DNA from: Hyphodiscus hymeniophilus
Taxonomy: Eukaryota > Ascomycota > Leotiomycetes > Helotiales > Hyphodiscaceae
Direction: 5' to 3'
DNA length: 64,000 bases
Assembly: GCA_016508695.1 (NCBI GenBank)
Contig: VNKQ01000019.1
Coordinates: forward strand, 930,001 to 994,000
A model generated the notes under the pieces. That model did not search any database and was not told the DNA's origin. It was given only the letters and a program-made list of their open reading frames with translations. Positions 1 to 11,505 of the stretch are shown here, piece by piece (the stretch's first letter is position 1; each line of letters begins with the position of its first letter). A program made the position numbers and the translations under genes.

Positions 1-2
1 TG

Positions 3-248
3 CAGATTCGGCTTCATCTAACAGAGACTCCTTCAATATGGGGTGTTTTCTCCGCAAAGCGAAGCGGCCGAACCAGACCTGATGGTCCAAATTTCGAATT
101 CGTTGCCCAGCAGTATTCAAGGACCATCGAATGTAATGTTGACTTGCTTCAAGAGAACACTCCCGGAAAACTGCTCTCCAAGTTCAAGCGAGATTTTGCT
201 CCAGTGTTCGACGGCTCATTTGGATCAATCGTTGCTCTTGTACTGTAG
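3..248 (+). CDS. 3' end of a gene cut by the window edge, product unknown
   Basis: The frame entering at base 3 stays open for 81 codons and ends in TAG at 246-248. The peptide runs from QIRLHLTETPSIWGVF to a C-terminus reading FDGSFGSIVALVL. It has a balanced amino acid composition and no low-complexity tract, which is why I prefer it to the other frames here. I do not recognise the family. No start codon or splice acceptor can be placed because the rest lies left of the window. It could also be a chance open frame. Confidence 0.42.
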   Translation, partial: QIRLHLTETPSIWGVFSAKRSGRTRPDGPNFEFVAQQYSRTIECNVDLLQENTPGKLLSKFKRDFAPVFDGSFGSIVALVL

Positions 249-640
249 AGGACTGCCCCTTTCCTTTGAAGTGAAGGAGGGTTATGTCCGAAGAGGAGTT
301 TTGAGGGCCAAATTAAATATTCGATGCGCTCTATACGTCAACTCCTTCGTGAGAGGGAAGATGTGAAATTAGGATGAGTGATTCAGCTGTGTAGACAGGA
401 AGCTTCTTCGTCCATGGATTTTGAGAAAGAAGACAAGAGATGAGGTTGATGTCTAGTTGATCTGCTGTAAATTTAGGCGAGCTTTGGTCCCCGCGCCTGG
501 ATCCTTGTCGGGCAACGACTTTGAACTTTGGTATACATGTTCTCCAATATGGATCAACAGAAATGCTCTCATTTGACACAGATTGAAGCTTCAATGAACT
601 GCCAATCTACGGGCTAATACTCCACGAAGCACTACCTACG
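249..640. other. Intergenic stretch upstream of rcy1
   Basis: Promoter and leader space between the truncated left gene and the recyclin gene. I see no further gene, repeat or RNA here. Confidence 0.6.
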
Positions 641-3432
641 ATGTCGAACTTCAAGCGTGCCACAGTGGTGGCAGGAGGGACAAGGAGTAATATCCTGAGT
701 TCCTTGAAAGCTACACAGATGGTCGAGAGCAAGCCAGTCCTCCCTGCGGAGATTATATCTGCGATCCTCGATTACCTCCCTATACCTGATCTCATGAGCT
801 TCGCACGAACCTCAAAACGAATGTTGGAAATGGCCTATGAGGACTCAAGATGGGTACAACGACTGAAGGTCATGGGTGTCTGGAATGATGGGGAGGCAAG
901 GAAACGATTTGAAGATGCTCTGAAAGCAAAGAGAGAGATGATGAGGATACGTCACGAGGAAGAAGCCAAGAGATTAGGAATCGGAGTCAATGGGAGTGCG
1001 GGGGTTAGGAAGACGAGCACGACTCTGTTCGATGCCGGCACGGAGGCGGAAATACAGAGGAAATCTATGGATACAGCTGCGAAGGTTGCTAGAACTTCTG
1101 TGGATGGATTCGAAACGTTGACACTCTCTTCGCCGTCGAGAACCACCCAACAAGCGTTCTCACGAGCACCCATGCTAGACCCGGAAGCACTATTGAATGT
1201 CTTTTCGGGTGTACGCTCTATCCGGGGCTCTGCGAGACAGGAGTATGGAAAAATATATGCGGCTTTGGCGCCTTTTTATTTCGATCTGGCAAGATCAAAA
1301 AGTCATATGGATCCTGTCATATTTAGGGTCTACCGAGACCCAGAGCAGCAAGCTCAAATGCTGTCGCATCTTCAAATATTTGCGCGTAGTGATTGGGCTC
1401 AAGGTTGGAGTCAGCGAGAGGAAAAACTGACCACTATGACTGGGATATTCGAGAATGCTGTGTTACGGGAATTTGAGCAAGGATACGAAGCTTGGGACAT
1501 TGATGGTCGGATGCGACGTTATGCCCATGTTCTAGGAGTGCTGAACGGAGGCCACGCGGGAATAGAGGTTTTTGTCCAGAAGCATCCGATGTTTTCAGAG
1601 CGAGAAGTTCTTGGAAACTCACTGGATTGCATCAACCATTCTTCTGCAGGCAGCATAGATTTGGGCCCATCACGCCAATTTCTGGAGAGTCTCTGCGGAA
1701 AAATCAACGAGCAATCAGATATCATTGATCGTGTCTTTCCGGCAGGAGAAGATGTTCTCCAAATTTTGTTGGATAAAATTGGAGAAGATGTCCTCATGGA
1801 GTATGTAACTCCACTTTTTGATGAGTGCCACGAACGAAGCATTCCATCTTACCTGAAAGCGGTCTCTGGAATATTTGAGCAGAGCTTGCAGTTCGCAGCA
1901 AGTTTAAAACCTTCGAAAAATTCGGGTAGTGACTTCCGGGATAAAGTCAAGGCGGTGATAGCTCGAGTATTCGAGCCACATGTTGATCTTTATCTGCAGG
2001 AGGAGATCGATTATTTCAAGAAGCTGGCGGAGACAGAAGTTGGTGACTGGGAGAATAAGCTCTCAGAGCAAGAAGCTACAACAGAGTCGTTCTATATGGG
2101 GAACTTCAATCGGCAAGCAGATAAAAAGGATTTTCTGAGCTCTTTCAAGAAGGTGGTTATGATGCCAGTCAACGTCCTGCCAAGTCTACCTCTGGCTTTG
2201 CCGTTCGCTCAATTTGGCGCGAGTAAGCCTACTCCAGTACAGCCATTTCCAAACAGACAGAGTCTGCAAATGCCTCCTCAGCCCTCACCGGCTCCCTCTC
2301 GTCCTCACTCGCCATCTCTGAATGCCAACGGCGACCGCACATCCACTCCACTCCCAGCCGAGGCGCCAACGGATGAGCTGGCTGCGAAAGCCGCACTCAT
2401 GGCCTCCAAACTCGAGGGAATCCGCTCCCTTTTCAGCATCGAAGTCGCACTCGATCTTACCCACTCCGCAAAAACGTCTATCGAGCGTGTCTGTCAATTC
2501 GTTCGCCTCGGCGGCCAAACGGGGGAAGAAGCCCGCGAGCAGTGTCTCTCTATCTTCGTTTTCCTCCTCCAAATCCTAGGTAATCGACATGTGAAGACCG
2601 GATTTGACAAAGCCGTATCACACCTCTCGACCTACAACCCTCGCGAAGTGTCCGAACATCAACAAGGCGTGGCGCCTCTCGTCACATTCCTGGAGCTCGT
2701 GAACGTCGGCGACCTCATATCACAAATGATTGACGTGTTCTACGAGCAACAACTCGCCGGTCCAAAGCTGGCAGACCGCAACGACTTCCTCGACCCCGCC
2801 GTGAAAGCGAAGAAGAAATTTGAGCAGATGCTCGACGAGCGTGTAGCAGCCGGCCTGAACAAAGGAATCGACGTGTTGATGGACGAGGTGGAATTCGTCT
2901 TCGCCACCACTCAGCTACCCACAGACTTCAACCCCGTCCCGGTGACGGGGAACGCAGCGCAGGACTTCGACATCAGCCCAACATCCACCGCCACGTCCGT
3001 GATCTCCATCGTGGAATCCCACACCAAGATGCTCACCGGCAGCACGGATAAGACGATGCTCGACGTCTTCAACCAGGAGGTCGGCCTGCGCCTCTTCACC
3101 GCCATCACCAAGCACCTCAAGCGCCAGCGCGTCTCCACCGACGGCGCCATCAAGCTGATCTCGGACATGAACGTCTACTTCCTGTACATCAGGACGCTGC
3201 GGAACGCCGACCTCCTGCAGTACTTCAGGGCCCTGAGGGAGCTGAGCCAGATCTATCTCATCGAGCCGAAACACGCCAAGGAGATGGCGCAGGTCATCGC
3301 GGACGGAGATCGTTTCGGGGTATCTTTAGGGCCGAGGAGGTCTATGAGTTCGCGGAGAGGAGGGCAGATTGGTATAGTGTTAAGAGGGATGTCGAGAGGG
3401 CTATGTATGGGTTTGGGTGTGGTGTCATGTGA
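641..3432 (+). CDS. rcy1: Recyclin-1-like F-box/Sec10-domain protein (Rcy1, S. pombe Pof6 type), frameshifted near the 3' end
   Basis: About 930 residues, no intron seen. Residues roughly 35-75 form an F-box (PAEIISAILDYLPIPDLMSF). The remainder is the long helical exocyst Sec10-like region, with a Pro/Ser-rich disordered insert near residues 535-580. Family knowledge: Rcy1/Pof6 proteins act in endocytic recycling and polarised membrane traffic through an SCF/Skp1 link. The annotated frame from 641 runs to 3463 and ends in a Ser/Arg/Gly-rich tail unlike the family. After about base 3316 the family-like tail (GIFRAEEVYEFAERRADWY, then MYGFGCGVM and TGA at 3430-3432) lies in the neighbouring frame, so one base seems missing around 3314-3320. 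The start is the first in-frame ATG (MSNFKRATVV). It is convergent with the kinase gene. Confidence 0.85.
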
Positions 3433-3625
3433 GGATAGAGGATCAGGCGGTGATTTCATGTAGCAGGAATGAAATAAACGTTTATATATTTGGACGCCTG
3501 GCACTTTTGCTTCATATAGACCTGTGACGCCTTTCTAATGCCCCCCTGAACGCCAGATCTTTTACCCCTTCTCGAGTCCCATGGTGCTTCCAGAATGTCA
3601 AGATTCCTCGTCTCTATCCGATCCC

Positions 3626-4837
3626 TCACTTCATCCCCCCAAACTCCAGCTTCCTCGCAACCTTCGCCCCCTGCTCATCATCCAGTATCCCAGGCCTCCT
3701 CTTCAGATCCTCGCCCATCCTCTCCTGCCCACCCTCCCTCTTCCTAGGCAACTCCCTCAACGCCGTCGGTCTAGGCTCGACGCTCCACCACCCATGCCTC
3801 AGCGCCCCCTCGGCCGTGATCCTCCTCCTCGGATCAAACGTCAACATCTCCACGACCAGATCCACGCCTACGGCCCCTACGGCCCCTAGCCTCGCCATCC
3901 ACTCCTCCCGCGAGATCAGCGGCTTCACGGGCTCGTGCACGATGTACTTGGGCAGCCTCGTGACGCCGGGCCAGTTCTCCTCGGTGGGCGTCCCCAGCGT
4001 CTCGCAGATCTTCGCGATCTGCTCGATCTCGCTGTTCGCCCAGACGTACGGCGCGCGCAGGATCAGCTCCGCGAACACCATCCCCACGGACCAGACGTCC
4101 ACGGCGCCCGCGTAGTGCTTCGCGCCGAAGAACAGCTCGGGGGGCCGGTACCAGGTCGTGATGACGTTCGTGGTCATGGGACGCCCGGGGTTCGAGAAGG
4201 AGCGGGCGAGGCCGAAGTCCGCGAGCTTGAGGGAGCCGTCGGAGGCGATGAGGAGGTTGTTGGGCTTGATGTCGCGGTGGAGCACGAAGTTCGCGTGGCA
4301 GAAGTAGACGGCGCGGCAGAGCATGCCCATCCAGGCCTTCATGTCGGCCGTGCCGTAGACGATGTCGTGGTCCTTGATCATCATCTCGAGGTCGCCGAGG
4401 GGCAGGTACTCGAGGACGAGGTTGAGGTTCTGGCCCTTGGACGAGTAGACGGAGAGGAGGGAGATGATGTTTGGGTGGGAGAGCTCCTGCAGGAACTTCA
4501 GCTCGCGGACGGCGTCGGGCGCGAGCCCTTCCTTGTAGTCGGCCTGGATCTTTATCTTCTTGATGGCGACGAGGGAGGAGGGGTTCGAGGCTAGATGGCC
4601 CAGGTAGACGTTTGCGTAGGTTCCCTCGCCGACCTTGCGGTCCTTGATGTATTTTGCCTTTTCGGCCTCGTTGAGTTGTTCTGTTAGGTCGTGGGCGAAG
4701 ATTGCGGGCGAGTGTATCGAGGAGGGTGGTAGTGAGTTCGATTTCGAGGAGCCATTGGGTTGGAGGGTTATTTTGAGGTGGGAGAGGGAGGATTGGAAGG
4801 AGGGTGAGGGTGCGGTTATTGTGGGTGAGTTGGCCAT
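3626..4837 (-). CDS. kin28: Cyclin-dependent kinase of TFIIH (Kin28/CDK7 type)
   Basis: 403 residues in one exon. Kinase landmarks in order: glycine loop KVGEGTYANVY, lysine in VAIKKIKI, helix C PDAVRELKFLQEL, catalytic LHRDIKPNNLL, LADFGLARSF, activation segment MTTNVITTWYRPPEL, and later LGTPTEENWPGV, which is typical of CDK7/Kin28. In the family this kinase phosphorylates Ser5 of the RNA polymerase II CTD within TFIIH. Residues 1-50 are a Ser/Pro-rich extension before the kinase core. The TRWYR arginine common in CDK7 is threonine here (TTWYR), a position that varies among CDKs. The locus is GC-rich. A MITE sits 165 bp upstream of the start. Confidence 0.9.
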   Translation of the reverse strand: MANSPTITAPSPSFQSSLSHLKITLQPNGSSKSNSLPPSSIHSPAIFAHDLTEQLNEAEKAKYIKDRKVGEGTYANVYLGHLASNPSSLVAIKKIKIQADYKEGLAPDAVRELKFLQELSHPNIISLLSVYSSKGQNLNLVLEYLPLGDLEMMIKDHDIVYGTADMKAWMGMLCRAVYFCHANFVLHRDIKPNNLLIASDGSLKLADFGLARSFSNPGRPMTTNVITTWYRPPELFFGAKHYAGAVDVWSVGMVFAELILRAPYVWANSEIEQIAKICETLGTPTEENWPGVTRLPKYIVHEPVKPLISREEWMARLGAVGAVGVDLVVEMLTFDPRRRITAEGALRHGWWSVEPRPTALRELPRKREGGQERMGEDLKRRPGILDDEQGAKVARKLEFGGMK

Positions 4838-4993
4838 TGTGAAAAGAAGATGTATACTATTGCATGTCGAGGGAGGTTTGTTGTTGGGAAGTGATGTTGA
4901 CTTGCTTCAAGGGGTCGAGTTGTTGATAATCGATAAATAGTCAACGCGGCTGGCCTGCATAAGCTAAATGCAGTACAAAGGCGAGGCTGACAA

Positions 4994-5174
4994 AATATCA
5001 AGGGACGGGCTATAACAACTTGCCTCCCGGCTAAAACAACTTGGTTAACCCTACCTACAGGTGTATATCTAGGAAGCTTCCCCCACCATACTAATTTATA
5101 TGCGCGCAAGAGCGTACGATATATACTATTATACTAACTCATTATAATCCTGTTATAGCCCGTCCCAATATCAA
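4994..5174. mobile_element. Non-autonomous hAT-like MITE with 16-bp perfect terminal inverted repeats
   Basis: Bases 5002-5017 read GGGACGGGCTATAACA and bases 5151-5166 are their exact reverse complement. The 165-bp element is flanked by the direct repeat AATATCAA at 4994-5001 and 5167-5174. An 8-bp target duplication is the hallmark of hAT-type insertion, although P and Merlin elements also give 8-9 bp. There is no coding capacity, so a transposase elsewhere in the genome would have moved it. The TIR does not begin with the common hAT CAGGG, so the superfamily is an inference. It lies in the promoter side of kin28. Confidence 0.85.
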
Positions 5175-5410
5175 TGGTGAGGCAGCCCACCAGGGCAGCC
5201 GAAAATCATCCGGAACACCCAAAAAGAGTCAAAATGCTTTAATTACTACTATATATTACTATAACGTTTAATGGTACGTTTAAGCGCAATTGCCTGTCTC
5301 TGCGACCGTATATAGGTGCTATTATAGTATACAAAATCGAGGGTTGTTTACATTTAGCTAATTTTCGGCTGGGCCATCAATTAACGCAGCCCCTGGTGGC
5401 CAGATAGAGG
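5175..5410. repeat. Imperfect inverted-repeat arms, possible decayed DNA element
   Basis: The left side near 5184-5207 contains CCACCAGGGCAGCCGAAAAT. The right side, about 5360-5402, read in reverse complement, contains the same words CCACCAGGGG and CAGCCGAAAAT separated by about 19 extra bases. The AT-rich core has no gene. This looks like remains of a second small element next to the MITE, but the termini and target duplication cannot be defined. Confidence 0.35.
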
Positions 5411-5860
5411 GGGATTACGTAATCATTGTTTCTTGCGTGCATTGCTTGATTGATGCAGCACACGTGATCCACTGCACGTGTGAGTAAGGCATCCTTTAAG
5501 TCCGTCCCTTCGGAGATGTCTTTGACGTTATCCGAATTGTCGGATGATGTAATCGATAGCTAGCGGCAGATCTTCGCCGTTCCCGAACGATGATGTCAGG
5601 TCCAACCGGGCTTTTAATGGCAGCTCATTACAATTTGCAAGGCTTTGAACCGGCTTGAGTGTGCAGTGACAAGGCTTGCCAAGGTGAAGGGGGAAGGGGG
5701 AAGGAGAAATACACGTCAATACATTCTGCCCAGGAGACAACCTTTATTTACTCTCATTCCTTTCTCCGTCCAGTTGCTCGTCTCTCGTCTTTGACCAATT
5801 CCCATCCTACTAATTCCACCTCATTCTTCAACATCCAACAACAACAACAACAAACACACA
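5411..5860. other. Promoter and 5' leader of the Sfk1-like gene
   Basis: A pyrimidine-rich leader with a CAACAACAACAA run directly precedes the start codon at 5861. No other gene is seen. Confidence 0.55.
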
Positions 5861-7074
5861 ATGTGGGGTGTATCTTACTGGGTAAGTCTACTAGTTTACT
5901 AGTCTACTAGTTGTCTCTTTTTACGTCGAAGCATGAGAGTTTCCATTATTCGTCCTACAGCTTCTGCAGTGACCATCTTCATTTTAGCAAGTGCAATCAA
6001 CCATTCAATGCAAGGCTGAAGGCACGTCGTCGTTGACTACCACACGACCAATTGAGAGAGCTTAGAGCCAATTCAAGTCTCCAATGGCTGGATTGCTTGA
6101 ACATGCAATCAACATCAAGATCAAGATCAATATAAACATATACATGAACATCAAAAACAACATCAAAAAACATATTCTAACAAACCCCACAGGTCTTTCC
6201 CGTCATCTCGGGCCTGACATGGCTCGGAATGCTCCTCGGTCTCCTCATACACTGGACCTCCACCGGCAAACCCCACTACCCCTCCATGGCCGACAACCAG
6301 ACCATCGCCTACATATCCGACGTGGGAGCCGAGTCCTTGAAACCGCTCTTCATCGCCGGTTCCTGCGTGACGACCGTCTTCCTCGACCTGGCTTTCATCT
6401 CCGACGTCTTCCTCCGGAACCGTGGACGCCTCGAGAGCTTGACCGGCAGCGGGAGGATCGTGAGCTGGCTCAGTCTGCTGTTCGCCGCCATTGGCACCGC
6501 AGGATTGATCCTGCTGTCCATCTTCGACACCCTGCATCACCACAAACTGCACGATGTCTTCCTGCTGCTCTTCATCGCAGGATATGTCATCTCAGCGGTG
6601 TTCATCTGCTGGGAGTACCAGAGATTAGGAATCCGTATGTCTCCCCCTATTCCCACCCAAAATCACACACAAACAAACATCAAACTAACACTCTCCCCCA
6701 CAGAATTCCGCCAACACCGCATCCTGCGCATCTCCTTCTGGCTCAAGCTCGTCTTCATCCTCCTCGAGGTCATCCTCGCCATCGCCTTCGGCTCCTGCAA
6801 CTTCAAGGAGAAGTACAACGCAGCCGCCGTGCTGGAGTGGACCATCGCCTTCGTCTTCACCTTCTACGTCTTCTCCTTCTTCGTCGACCTCATCCCCGCC
6901 GTGCGCACCCGCCACGGCCGCGCAAAGGGTCCCATGGGCGGCCAGACCGAGATGGAGGCCGAGGCTGGAGCCCAAGGAAGGAATACCGCCGATAGCGAGA
7001 GGACCCTGGGGATGAACGATTTGGAGACGTCGAATGGGGGGAAGAGGCATGCGGGGTTGGCGAATAATTTCTGA
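5861..7074 (+). CDS. Frag1/DRAM/Sfk1-family multi-pass membrane protein
   Basis: Three exons, 5861-5881, 6193-6634 and 6704-7074, give 277 residues. Exon 1 encodes only MWGVSYW. The 311-bp first intron has a GTAAGT donor and CCCACAG acceptor and joins to VFPVISGLTWLGMLLGLLIH. About six hydrophobic segments follow, including LSLLFAAIGTAGLILLSIF, VFLLLFIAGYVISAVFICW, FWLKLVFILLEVILAIAFG and LEWTIAFVFTFYVFSFFVDL, then a hydrophilic Gly/Glu-rich tail. Family knowledge: yeast Sfk1 works at the plasma membrane in phosphoinositide and lipid-asymmetry control, and DRAM proteins are lysosomal. I infer plasma or vacuolar membrane. The start fits the leader and the short first exon better than the internal methionine at 6229. 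Confidence 0.85.
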
Positions 7075-7884
7075 TTCTGATGTTTACGAGAGGAGTCTAC
7101 GAGAGGACGATTAATCAGTGTACGATAAAGCACAGCATGAGCATGAGAATGAGCGAGCGATTTGCATAGCGGTAGGAGCATCTGGTTACTCTTTATAAAG
7201 CGGCTGTAAGAATACGTCTAGAAACGCGTTTAATTCCCATTTGCCGAACCTTTGGACTCCGTTGAGAGATTGACAGACCGTAAAACCACTGTCATGCAAA
7301 ATCACAGATTATGTACTTGTACAAAAGACTCAAAAGGCCCTCAACTGAAACCCTTGGACGTTAGAGTAATTGAGATAACGTGGATGTAGACATACACATT
7401 GTGCATGTAGTGGAGCTGAAAGTTCAGATCCCTCAAAATCCTAATCCCATCCAGTGGAACATCCACACAGTCAAACCTCCATCGGCACACTTCCTCCCAC
7501 CTCCTAGTACATCCCTGCACCTCGATAGCGACGCATCAAAAGAGAAGCATTTCAAATAGTATCATGTCATTGTAAAATCATCATCTCAATTAGCGATTGG
7601 AAACCATATATACAACATCCAACCCCTCCCGTTTTCGAAATCTGGCTCTTTCCTCCCGTCCAGCCGCTAAATCCCACCCCGCAACCCGCAAAATGAAGAA
7701 TCACAAAACTTCACCCCCGACTCCGTATCGAAGACTCGCTCGAGGGGAATAGAACGTAAGCAAGCAGCACAATCAAGGAGATGCGAGAGTATACAGCAGA
7801 TAGTACAATTGCCCCATCATCCACGTTCATGCCCGATCTCTCTCCACGCTTCATATCGACGGCACTCTTAAGATCTTGCTCGCC
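7075..7884. other. Convergent intergenic region
   Basis: 3' flanks of the Sfk1-like gene and eis1. Open frames that run into it from 7781 are antisense to eis1. Nothing else is supported. Confidence 0.55.
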
Positions 7885-10576
7885 TCAATCAATAACCTCA
7901 GTGAACTTCGCCTCCCTAGCTGGGGAGCTACTTTTCGCCGCGGGGAAAGTAGGTGGAGGGGCGAGGTCTTCATCAAAGTTATCCCTCGCCTCCTGGAATT
8001 CTTCGTCCTCATTCTCAAGCTCGTCCTCGTCTTCAAGAGGAGAAACGGGCGTGGCAACCTCTTCTCGCTCACTGGGACGACCTTTACGTTCTTCATCGTT
8101 TTCTAGAGTGGGTTCTTGGATTTCAGGTGCAAGGGGTAGGATAGCTGGCTCTTCGAATTCGGTTGCTGGATCAATGGTTGCAGAGGTCTCGGGCTCAGGG
8201 ATGACCTCCGGATGCTTCACCTCATCGGTGCTAGGCGAAATCTCAGCTGGCACTGTCTCCGTCTCTGTTGTCTTAGGCGCCGTGGACACAGAATCCCGAT
8301 TTCCCGCTCCCAAAGAAGCATTGCTATTGTCAGCTGATGCTCCTGTCAGAGCAGCGCCTCCGACAAAGCCCTTCTCCTCTTTAGTACCCTCCTTCTCACC
8401 CCCCTTGGGAGTTCTGCTCAAGCGTTTAGAAAATTTTGTCTTCAACCAACTCACTCTGCTCTTTCCCTTGTCTGGGCTACCAGAATCTGGGGACAGAGGT
8501 GTTGATTCGCCTTTGTTGGCAGCATCGGCATTCTCCTGCATTCGGAGACTAGCTTGGTCCTCCATTGAGGTGCGGATTGGTAGTGGTGTCTCACGAGCAG
8601 TTGTGGTAGGTGTCAACTCTTCGGCTTCTGTGGCCGCCGCTGCCGTCGCTCCCGCCCCGGTAGCTGAGACAGCAGTGGGCGCGGCAACGCTGTCTTCTGG
8701 CTCAGTGATACCTCCAGCGGTTCCCGATTTGCGTCTTTCCTTCGAAGCACGTTGAGCTGCCTTTTGCTCGTCTTTCTCTTCCTGAATACGGAGCCTCTCT
8801 TCGTCTTTGTCTTGTTCTGCATGGTATTAGAATATAGTTTTGTGATAGAGGGCCGACTCACGCTTCAGCTTCTTGTTGATAGCCTTTGACTCCTTCTCTC
8901 TTTGCTTCCTCTCAGATGCCTTTCTTGTGGTCTCCAACTGCTCTGCCTTGATTGCAGCTTGACGTTCATGTTCCGCAGCAGCCTTTTCGTTAATCTCATC
9001 CAGAACCGGCTGAACGTTGCTCCTTGCAACTGCATCGACTGCGCTCTGATCAATGAACTTACCTCCTCCAATGTGCACTTTGCCGTAATTCTCCATTCGG
9101 CTATCGCTTTTAGCTTGAGCAGCTGCATGAGCCTTAACCTCCCACTCGCTGAGCAAAGAAGGTCCAACTTTGCCCGTATCAGCAAAGACTCGCTCGTCCA
9201 TACCATGCAAGCGCTTGGTGACGTTTCGTTGAGCCGCTGCAATCAAAGCCTCACGATCTTGCGCTCGCTTCTTTTCATCGACCTGCGTGACGTTGCTGGA
9301 GAATATGGACATCTGAGCGCGGATCTTATTGGATTGCTCCCTGTCTTCATCCATCCCACCATCACTGGACGCCCGACGTCTGGGCCTGCCTCTGATTGAC
9401 AGTCTAGATTGCGGCTGGGGTTTGTTGCCTCCATAATAATCAAGATACTCTCGATTCTGAGCATGCTCATCGTGAAGCTTAGCAAGACGTTCTTGAGCCA
9501 GCTTATGAGCTGCCTCTTGAAGATTGTTGAAGCGCATTGGCTGAACTTCATCGCTTTCATCTGATGATGAGGACTTTCGGCGATGCGCTGCTACGGCCCC
9601 TCGGTGAGCATCAGACGTCTGGTCGATTTGCTTCTGCTGAATATTGTACATCTGTTTAGCCATAGCGATGGCTGACGCACGAAGAGTGTCTGCGCGGTTC
9701 TTCTCGTCGATTTCGGGAGCGACGGGGGGATGTGAGGTGTACATTTCTCTACTCATATTGGTGTAGGGAACAGTTCCAGCCTCGGAAGATTCGCTCTTCT
9801 TCTTGGTTCTGTGCGCGGAGTTTGCAGCACTGAGCGCATTGGTGACAGCGTTCGATTCGTCAGGGTAGGTCTCGAGCTTCGGTCTTGGATCCGGAGTCGA
9901 AATAGCCCTCTGTCTGCTCTGCGACATAGCTCCAGTAGCAGCCATAAGAGAGCCTTTCCGCCCCAAATCAGTGTATCCGTAGTCCAGTACAGGCGACAAA
10001 CCTCCAGCGCCAAACTTCTTGAAAGCCTGAGCGGCAGCAGAATTGCCCCATGCTGACTCTGCTTCGGGTCTCCAGATATCTACCTTCCCACCATCCTTGT
10101 GTGCCAAAAGAGCTGCCTTTGCGCCGTATGTGCTTTGCTCGGGTTGCCAGAGCTCCTTCATCTTGTAGTCCTTCGCCATCATCGCAGCCGCAGATGCTGA
10201 GGCCGATGGGTCGGGTTTCCAATGTTCGAAGGGTTTCTGGTTCGCCCAACCCAGGCTCGCAGCCGTGCCGGCAGCGGAATCGTTCTTCTTCAAACCCGAT
10301 GACGGGTAACTAGGGAGGTCTTGAGGATTGGCGTATTTGAGAGATGCTGCTGCGCCTTTTGACTCGTCAGTCGTTGTTTTCTCGATCCCGTAGACCCGAA
10401 TCGAACTTACCAGCAGAAGAGAGTCTGTGATGACCATCTAAGAACTCCTGGCCATTCTTCGATGACTTGTCGTACTGTGTGACATACAAAGCAGCCGTAG
10501 CGGCTTGATCTTCCAGCTTTGCCGAGGTGGGGTGAGACTTCGGTGCACCCTGCGCACCAGCCGTTGTTGAAGCCAT
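7885..10576 (-). CDS. eis1: Eisosome protein 1 (Eis1)
   Basis: Three exons on the minus strand: 10576-10411, 10355-8862 and 8816-7885, giving 863 residues, close to yeast Eis1. Exon 1 starts MASTTAGAQGAPKSH. The 55-bp intron (GTAAGT) joins SSAG to AAASLKYANPQDLPSYPSS, where the family's repeated AAxAxLxWAxxKP-type units begin (AASLGWANQKPFEHWKP, AAALLAHKDGGKVDIWRPE, AAAQAF). The middle is charged and helical with strong coiled-coil character. The 45-bp second intron has a GTGAGT donor. The acidic Glu/Pro-rich C-terminus ends SSPAREAKFTEVID. Family role: organisation of plasma-membrane eisosomes (MCC domains) with Pil1/Lsp1. Confidence 0.88.
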
Positions 10577-11505
10577 AACTACGATTGCAATTTCGTAGTC
10601 ACAGATAAGCTTGGAGAGGAGAAAGGATGTTTCTTCGTAGCTTGGGTAATATCAGTGGTAACTCCTTTGCGAAATCCTGGGGTTCTCGTTACCGCAAGTG
10701 CAGTTGAGGACTATGCAGGTCGGTTGACGTGAGAGTTGAGGGTGAAGGTGAGGCTGCAGAAGTAAGACTGCCCACAATTCAATTGGGCGTGAGATTGTCA
10801 GGAAGAAGAGAAGAAGAGGATCAGGATGAGGATGGGGATGGTGATGGAAATGGAAATGCAAATGAAGTTGAACAGTAGTCAACACAGACCAAGGATTGTT
10901 GGCGCTGGGTTACTCGATGCCATCATTGCCCAGCATGCTTGGTGTCTTAGCTCACTCGGATCTGCCCTTCAGCTGGCTGGGCGGTTTATGACGACATGGA
11001 CGGCTCCATTCGGCTGTAGCTCCAATTGCGGAGGAGCTGGAAAACTTTAATCCGCTTTGGGGATGGGAAGCGAGGCTGGTTATCGCAATACCTACAGGGG
11101 GGCCGGATCGAATTAGTAGTCCCACTTCTTGTGTCTCGTGGCAACGGGTCAAGGGGAAGTAAATATTGTCTATTGACATAGGAGAGTTCTGGATCCTATT
11201 ATTATTATATCGTACTACATTATCACGGGCGACGACGAGCTTTATATATGCGATCTCAATGTTTAGCGCTTTCCATGATGCGCAGCAAGCAAGGGTTGAC
11301 TCGCTTCACTCCATTCCTTGTTTCATCCCCATTTCCATGCTGATTGCTCTTCCCCGCAAAGTCTCTCTGAGTCCCTAGACAATAAGGGCTGACTTCCTTG
11401 TATTATATCGATGATAAGCATTGGATCCTGATCTTGGCTGAGGTGTCACCTGTGGTTCCGCAGTCATTTTGCTACCCTTTTTTGTCTTTGCACTACCAGT
11501 CTATC
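10577..11505. other. Divergent promoter between eis1 and the phosphatase gene
   Basis: About 930 bp. A purine-rich tract with GATGAGGATGGGGATGG-type repeats lies at 10800-10870. No gene is supported. Confidence 0.5.

Noticed and set aside
3935..4594. 219-codon Val/Glu/Asp-rich frame opposite the kinase
   Set aside because: It is the antisense of the GC-rich kinase exon with no family resemblance.
6084..6995. 303-codon Arg/His/Pro-rich frame
   Set aside because: It is an out-of-frame shadow of the Sfk1-like gene, crossing its intron and exons.
7781..8755. Ser-rich 324-codon open frame on the plus strand
   Set aside because: It is antisense to the acidic C-terminal exon of eis1; composition is the mirror of that exon and no domain is seen.
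10396..10412. GTTCGATTCGGG resembling a tRNA T-loop (minus strand)
   Set aside because: It is inside the 55-bp eis1 intron and no acceptor stem or anticodon arm can be drawn around it.
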